Origin: Phycomyces nitens
Taxonomy: Eukaryota; Mucoromycota; Mucoromycetes; Mucorales; Phycomycetaceae
DNA: 64,000 nucleotides
Reading direction: 5' to 3'
NCBI GenBank assembly: GCA_022702545.1
Contig: JAHRBC010000001.1
Span: 5,642,001 to 5,706,000, forward strand
A model generated the notes under the pieces. It was not told the origin of the DNA. It ran no database searches and was given only the letters and a program-made list of their open reading frames with translations. Of the stretch, positions 59,236-64,000 are shown piece by piece. Both the position numbers and the translations under genes were made by a program. The first letter of the stretch is position 1. Every line of letters starts with the position of its first letter.

Positions 59236-59481
59236 ATGGCTCCCTCTTTTCTTGTCAAGACCACTCAACCACAAGATACGATATCACTCGATATTGACCA
59301 GGCAGATATTCACCTCGACTGTGGAGGGCGTATTGGAGAGTTACCAGACTGGTATCTTTATACACCAAGCCATGACATCACCATATCTACGGACAAGGTC
59401 ATTGAAGCATTGGGATCACTTGGCTTTGTCGACTCTGTCCAGCTCAACCAATCCAAAGCAAGAACAAAGAGAACGTTGTGA
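59236..59481 (+). CDS. small orphan protein, 81 residues
   Basis: A single-exon frame starting at an ATG preceded by a pyrimidine-rich leader. The sequence begins MAPSFLVKTTQPQDTISLDI and contains a repeated acidic/hydrophobic pattern with one CGG turn, then a short basic tail. Its composition is more GC-rich than the flanks, as for real genes in this window. I do not recognise a family. It has no signal peptide or TM segment and could be a truncated copy of a larger protein. Confidence 0.5.
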   Translation: MAPSFLVKTTQPQDTISLDIDQADIHLDCGGRIGELPDWYLYTPSHDITISTDKVIEALGSLGFVDSVQLNQSKARTKRTL

Positions 59482-60350
59482 TAATATTACAAACTATAGA
59501 AAGTTTTTTTTCCCTTGCCTGTAACCAAAATTAAGCAAAAAACGTTTCTGTACTTGTTTCAATAAACATAATACCAAAATCTACTTGACATGAAAATCGA
59601 CTATAATTTCATTACTAATTATCATCCAACAAAAAGAGATTTGTTTTTTTGATTTGTGTAATGGCTTCATAAAAATGTTTTCCTTGTTCGTTCTTGGATA
59701 GAAAGCACCATGACCATACAGGCGTGTGCACTATAGTCTGGCCTGTGGAAAATTGGTATTTATCGATTTATTTCCTTTATAGATCTTTTTCTTCTATTTT
59801 ACACCTCCTGGTAAGGTGAGAACATACTAAAAATAACCAAAAAAAAATCAGCCCTGCCTAGTAATGTTTTGTGTTTGCATTATTCACATCATTTAAAGAA
59901 GATTGTATTTATTTATATTAAAAAAAGAGAGATCCATGCATTTTCTTAATACGTCACAACCACAGATAAAGAAGTCATTAAAAACCAATCATACCATCAA
60001 ATATCCCATACACAACTTAATTCAAAGTACCACAACACAATTATTTGCCCAAAGAGAACTCTACAATATTTCATGTCCTTATTTTTAATAAATAAATAAA
60101 TCAATTGACAATATACTTTGAATGATCTTCATAAGGAGGTGTACTTTGGGTTGTCTGGTACACGCGTTTTTTTTTGGATTTGTGCAAGAACAACCAAAAC
60201 AATTGTCTCTTGAAAAAAATAGGAGCAAAAACGCTTTTTTTTTGGAAAAATTCTAAAAAAAAGCAAGACAAGGCAAAAGAGAATCGGAGGGTAATAAGGG
60301 CTTAAAGTGACTCGAAATTCTTCAACCGAATCGGTCTTGTTCTACTTCCA
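59482..60350. other. spacer upstream of two-TM protein
   Basis: AT-rich with several poly(A) and poly(T) runs (about 59835, 60170, 60236). It should include the promoter of the gene at 60351. No gene is recognised. Confidence 0.6.
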
Positions 60351-61308
60351 ATGACTCCAACTGTTCGTCCGCAGCATCCTGCTACGGGCCATCAGCCAAT
60401 TCCTCGTATATTGCCAACTCCATTAAAGGTCCCGGATGACTGGAAACCACCTGTCTTATTACGTCAGGATGCCTTTCAATTAGAATGCGATTTGGAAGAA
60501 TCGGGATTGTTTGAAGCAATTGCTAATGGAACCTATAATGAATTTGGGCACGACATTGACTCGGACAGTCTCTCGATTTCAACCCAGCAGAGTCTGAATG
60601 GAAGATCAAGGTGTCGTCTCTGTCGGAAGATCAGTAATCCCAGTACGATGCGCTATGTTTCTCCTACCCAGAGCCTAACGCCTCGGTAAGTTAAAAGAAA
60701 AAAAATGAATGTTGAATGGGAACAAAACAAAACAAAACAAATTTAATTGACAATCCCTTAGAGGCTATTACGTTGATGATCGTTGTCTTCGGTATTTGAT
60801 CCATAGTGTCCATTCATTACCCTTGCGAGATTCCCAAGTTCAGCCGAATCAGCAACAATCCCAGCAAGAACAGCTTGAAAATAAAAAGAAGCAAGAACAG
60901 CAGAGAAAAAGGCACACTAGATTGCGGTGGATGTTTATAGGTGGTGCTATATTAGCTGTATATACATGTTATCTTGTTCACGATTGCACCACGATGCGAA
61001 TTATGGCTCCTTCAGAACTTGGGTCACCTACTTCTACAGGCAGGCCAACACCAGACTATGTTTGGCTTCCGGTAAGATGATGAAATAGTACATTTGATTT
61101 TAAGAAGAATGATTATTAATTTGTTCTCTAAATTGAATATAAATATTACGATGAAATATAGATACCAGACAAGGCGTGCTACAAGGCCAGTTTGGCCGGA
61201 AGATTTCTGTCTTGTGTCTTCTCTATCCAGTCTATTATTATGCTCATTCTACTTGGAATGGCAATTTTATATGTCCAAGTCGTTGTTCGTCAACGACGTA
61301 TGTTTTGA
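60351..61308 (+). CDS. hypothetical two-TM protein
   Basis: Three exons, 60351-60685, 60762-61071 and 61162-61308, about 263 residues. The N-terminal half is soluble with a Pro-rich start (MTPTVRPQHPATGHQPIPR) and a CRLCRK motif that could be half of a small metal site. A Gln/Lys-rich charged segment precedes TM1 (WMFIGGAILAVYTCYLV). A loop leads to TM2 (SIQSIIMLILLGMAILYVQVVV) and a short basic tail (RQRRMF). The splice sites keep frame and give a complete TM2, which supports the model. I do not recognise a family; the topology would place both termini on the same side. Confidence 0.6.
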
Positions 61309-62484
61309 ATACTTTCAAAGAGACCAGGAACAGCCCAAGAAAGACAAAGACAATGAGAAAGAGAAAGATAAAGAGAGGCCAATTTCTCCCCTCCTGTTTT
61401 TTCGTCTTTAAATAAGTTTTGGTAGTAATTGGAAAAAGACGAACGGTGTATTTTTTTTCTTAAAGAAGCTCTTTAGATATTATTTTCATATGTATACCCA
61501 CACTTACCATTTCACCCACACACACACCCACACATACATACATATATATACACACACAATCACACAAACACAAACACAAACGCCTTGTTCATCTCAACCC
61601 ATTTTTGATTTTACAAAACAAGAATGGTGATTTGTTGTCATGGTAGCAAATTGGTTACCATGGAAACAGTATCTTTTTTTTTAAAAATAAATAAATAAAT
61701 AAAGTTGTGCTGTGGAGACGGTTTCCATGGAAACAAGAAAAAATAAATAGTTAGTGTTTGAAGCATCTGACGCTATTGGCTGAAATGTGTGGATTTGTAT
61801 GCCCGCTCTATTTCCTTTTTATAATGAAACGGAGGTGAATGAAATGAACTAAACAACAAAGTACACGAGCAAAAAGGTCATGATGATTGTTATACTTTGT
61901 GCCTTGATTTTTTGGTTGTTTGTAGTCACTATATACACAGATATATAGAGCCGATCTCTATTTGAGATGCGTTGGTGTTCATGAAATTTAGACTTTTTCT
62001 GTCTCTTTACTTGTGACAAAGTAACCTCTCGTAGCTGAGTTTACAACACAACGTGGCCCTCGATGTATCATTAATACCTTTTTATTATTATTACTAATTA
62101 ACGATATTCAGGTCATTAGATTTGTGTTGTAATAAAACAATGGTATATTGAAATAGCATGCCGGAAGGATAGCCAGGAATGGGATGGTGCGCAAGTGAAA
62201 TGAGATGGGGGATGGGGGCTGTCAATCACCTGCTCCGTAGCTTCATTTTGGCTTCTTACACTCTGTGAAACAATTGAATAAGGTACATTTAAACGTTGCT
62301 TTGCCCTGGCTGTTTTTCAATTTTCTTCTCTTTAACTCTTCTTTCTCTTCTTATCCCAAGAAACCTACAAGACCTTTAGTTGCCCTCTTGTCCAGTGACA
62401 GATCCACATTGCAATTCTCTTCTGTTTAGGTTAGTGATCATATTCAATTCACACTTGTGTTGATGCTCATTTTGAAATGTAGCC
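61309..62484. other. intergenic region with CA-rich tract and X-box-like cluster
   Basis: Contains a CA/ACACAC-rich stretch (about 61500-61580), three X-box-like palindromes within about 100 bp (61634-61734), and an AAAT/T tract between them. It is the probable promoter of the NDK-like gene at 62485. Confidence 0.55.
61634..61734. promoter_or_regulatory. cluster of three X-box-like (RFX) palindromes
   Basis: GTTACCATGGAAAC (61654-61667) and GTTTCCATGGAAAC (61721-61734) share the core CCATGG with flanking GTT/AAC half-sites, matching the general X-box GTnnCC-nn-RGnAAC. A third, looser copy (GTTGTCATGGTAGCAA, 61634-61649) lies just upstream. RFX proteins exist in fungi (Crt1/Rfx1) and bind such sites; no direct evidence of binding is available here. 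Confidence 0.4.
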
Positions 62485-64000
62485 ATGACAGAATCTTTAG
62501 ATAAAAGTGGAAATCTCCAACGCACCTTGGGTCTACTCAGACCAGACGCGCTAGAACAAAAGGAAAATGTTCTTCAGTTGGCTAAAGATGCTGGTCTGAA
62601 GCTTCAGTTTGAGAGCTTGAGAACTCTTTCAGAAGATGACGTCCGAAAATTGTTGGTGGACTGCGACCCAGACACTGTCACCGCTTGGAGCAGGTGAGAA
62701 AAAGGGGATCTTGTGACCTCGGCCAGTCGGACACAATCACTCATCGTCTTATTTCATACTTTCTAAAGCCAGCCTGTGTATGCGTTTGTTCTGGAAGGAC
62801 CGAATGCAATTGAAGTGTGGAAAGGGATCCTTGGATCAGAGTCTAGGTAGGAGCCAATCAACACAAGTATCTTATCTTCTGACACTTGATTTACAGCAAG
62901 GCTTCTGGACTGTGCATATCGTGCGTCTCCAGTCGTTCAGAAGCAGTTGCAGCACGCCAGATCAAATACATAACCAGCAGCACCAGCAGTGGAAGCATAG
63001 CTAGCAAAACCTCACCAAAAACAACCAAGCGTGCGTCGGGTGGCCGGAAAACTGCCACAGGGCCTAGTGGGATTGCAGCCCCTGGGCAGACCAAAGGGTC
63101 CGGAAGAGGATCCGCCAACAATGCGACACCAGCAAAGGCCGTCGCACCAAAGCCAACCCTCCAAAGACCCACGTCTGCTTCTGCTGTTGCCTCAGCCAAG
63201 ACCTCGGCAAGCAATCCAGCCAGCCAAACCGCAATCAAGCCAGTCACCAGCCGACGTCTCAGCCAACCAGCCCGCAGAGCATCTTCTGCTTCACAGCCAC
63301 CAACCCCACCACCCACCGAACGCAGGTCTTCTTTAGCCCGAGCCCGTACCACCCGTCCTGCCAATGACGAACCCAAGTCGGGTACCACCGCTAAATCCTC
63401 TAATCTCGTACGTTTGCTTCTTTCCACACATTTTATTATATATTATTATTATTATTATTTAAAAAAATCGCTTTACTTACAAGTCATTGTATGACATGAT
63501 CTTTTTCACAGAACGCCCGCCAGACTTCAGTCCATCTCAATCGCACCGAACAGGCCAATCGTCGGGCCAGTGTTGCGAGTGCGGCATCTGCCAGAAAGCT
63601 ATCTACAACTGGTGGAATCTCAAAGCCTCCTCTTTCTGTCTTGACGGGTAGGACTCGCAAGTACAGCCGAGCAGAAAAGCGCCCAGACGAAAAGAGTCTT
63701 GCACCAACCCAAGACAAACCACAACGGAAACCTCAACCCAAGATCGACGAAGTTGAGCCAGAAGAGGAAGTAAAGGAAGCCGAGACTAAAGCCGAGACTG
63801 AGCCTGAGCCTGAACTCAAACCAGTAGTGGCCTTGTTTGAGGACGATCTTGTGGCTCCTGTGCCGGACCCCACCGAGAGTGTTGCTTCATCTGCCGGAAC
63901 TCTCAGTGACATTGAGTCATGGACAAAGGATTGTCGCCAGGACGATAGCGAGCATGATGCCGAGGTGGCGGCTGCTACTTCTGCTGCCATGCCAACCCTC
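62485..64000 (+). CDS. NDK-like pseudoenzyme fused to a disordered basic/acidic tail (runs off the window)
   Basis: Four exons visible: 62485-62693, 62769-62846, 62897-63407 and 63512 to beyond 64000; the frame is still open at the edge. Residues about 8-120 resemble nucleoside diphosphate kinase: RTLGLLRPDAL (K of KPDA replaced by R), PVYAFVLEGPNAIEVWKGILG, and a C-terminal SRSEAVAARQIKYI. The segment where NDKs carry the catalytic N-x-H-G-S reads GLCISCVSS, so the active-site His is Cys, and about 20 residues of the usual core are missing. The rest is a Ser/Thr/Pro/Lys/Arg-rich low-complexity tail that becomes acidic (EVEPEEEVKEAETKAET). It is probably a non-catalytic adaptor; microtubule or nucleic-acid binding by the basic tail is speculation. 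Confidence 0.7.

Noticed and set aside
62897..62980. Alternative frame after exon 2 of the NDK-like gene (RLLDCAYRASPVVQKQ)
   Set aside because: It is out of phase with the upstream exon and stops after about 26 codons, whereas the other frame stays open for hundreds of codons and ends the NDK domain plausibly.
62891..63427. 178-codon minus-strand ORF opposite the NDK-like gene tail
   Set aside because: Shadow of the low-complexity tail; the + strand has splice sites and the NDK domain.

Overview
The window is nuclear DNA of a fungus, most probably an early-diverging mould of the Mucoromycota (Mucorales-like). The evidence is many short introns (about 35-90 nt) in nearly every gene, AT-rich spacers full of TA and poly(A/T) tracts, and typically fungal proteins: PEX10, an SNT2 homologue, RRN7, YTP1, a UPF0658 Golgi protein and a Ty3-type Gag of the style common in Mucorales. 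The genus is inferred, not shown. No rRNA, tRNA or CRISPR array was found. All exon models were built by eye from splice signals, reading frame and family conservation.

Layout. 0.2-9 kb: a GPI-anchored Cys-rich secreted protein (+), a LON/RING protein (-), an FYRN-FYRC chromatin protein (+) and a one-pass membrane protein with a beta-helical ectodomain (-). 9.6-17.3 kb: PPG1-type phosphatase, YIP1 and a SNF12/RSC6 (SMARCD) subunit (+), then a beta-propeller lactonase and GAPDH (-). 17.3-19.3 kb is a spacer holding a TA-flanked 222-bp fold-back element. 19.3-27.8 kb: valyl-tRNA synthetase (17 exons) and a full-length ABCB/MDR transporter (+). 28.4-31 kb: an intact Gag-only retroelement ORF and a decayed gene. 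31-45 kb is very gene-dense: cyclophilin and DHFR (+), WDR70, UPF0658 and CFD1 (-), TFB5 and RRN7 (+), SNT2-like (-). 46.7-52.4 kb: YTP1-like, PEX10 and a CYS-3/MetR-type bZIP factor (all -). 52.4-59.2 kb is a gene-poor, AT-rich stretch with decayed coding fragments. 59.2-64 kb: an orphan 81-residue ORF, a two-TM protein, and an NDK-like pseudoenzyme fused to a long disordered tail that runs off the end.

These are mostly independent housekeeping genes. Themes that recur are chromatin and transcription (FYR protein, SNF12, SNT2, RRN7, TFB5, bZIP) and Golgi or organelle biogenesis (YIP1, UPF0658, PEX10, CFD1). I did not find an evident new multi-gene system. The observations most worth a second look are four GC-AG introns, each needed to restore conserved protein sequence; the MITE-like hairpin; a cluster of RFX X-box-like palindromes at 61.6 kb; two same-strand gene pairs about 65 bp apart joined by T(n)A(n) tracts; the NDK pseudoenzyme fusion; and a possible TnpB/Fanzor-like zinc-ribbon fossil at 54.3 kb.
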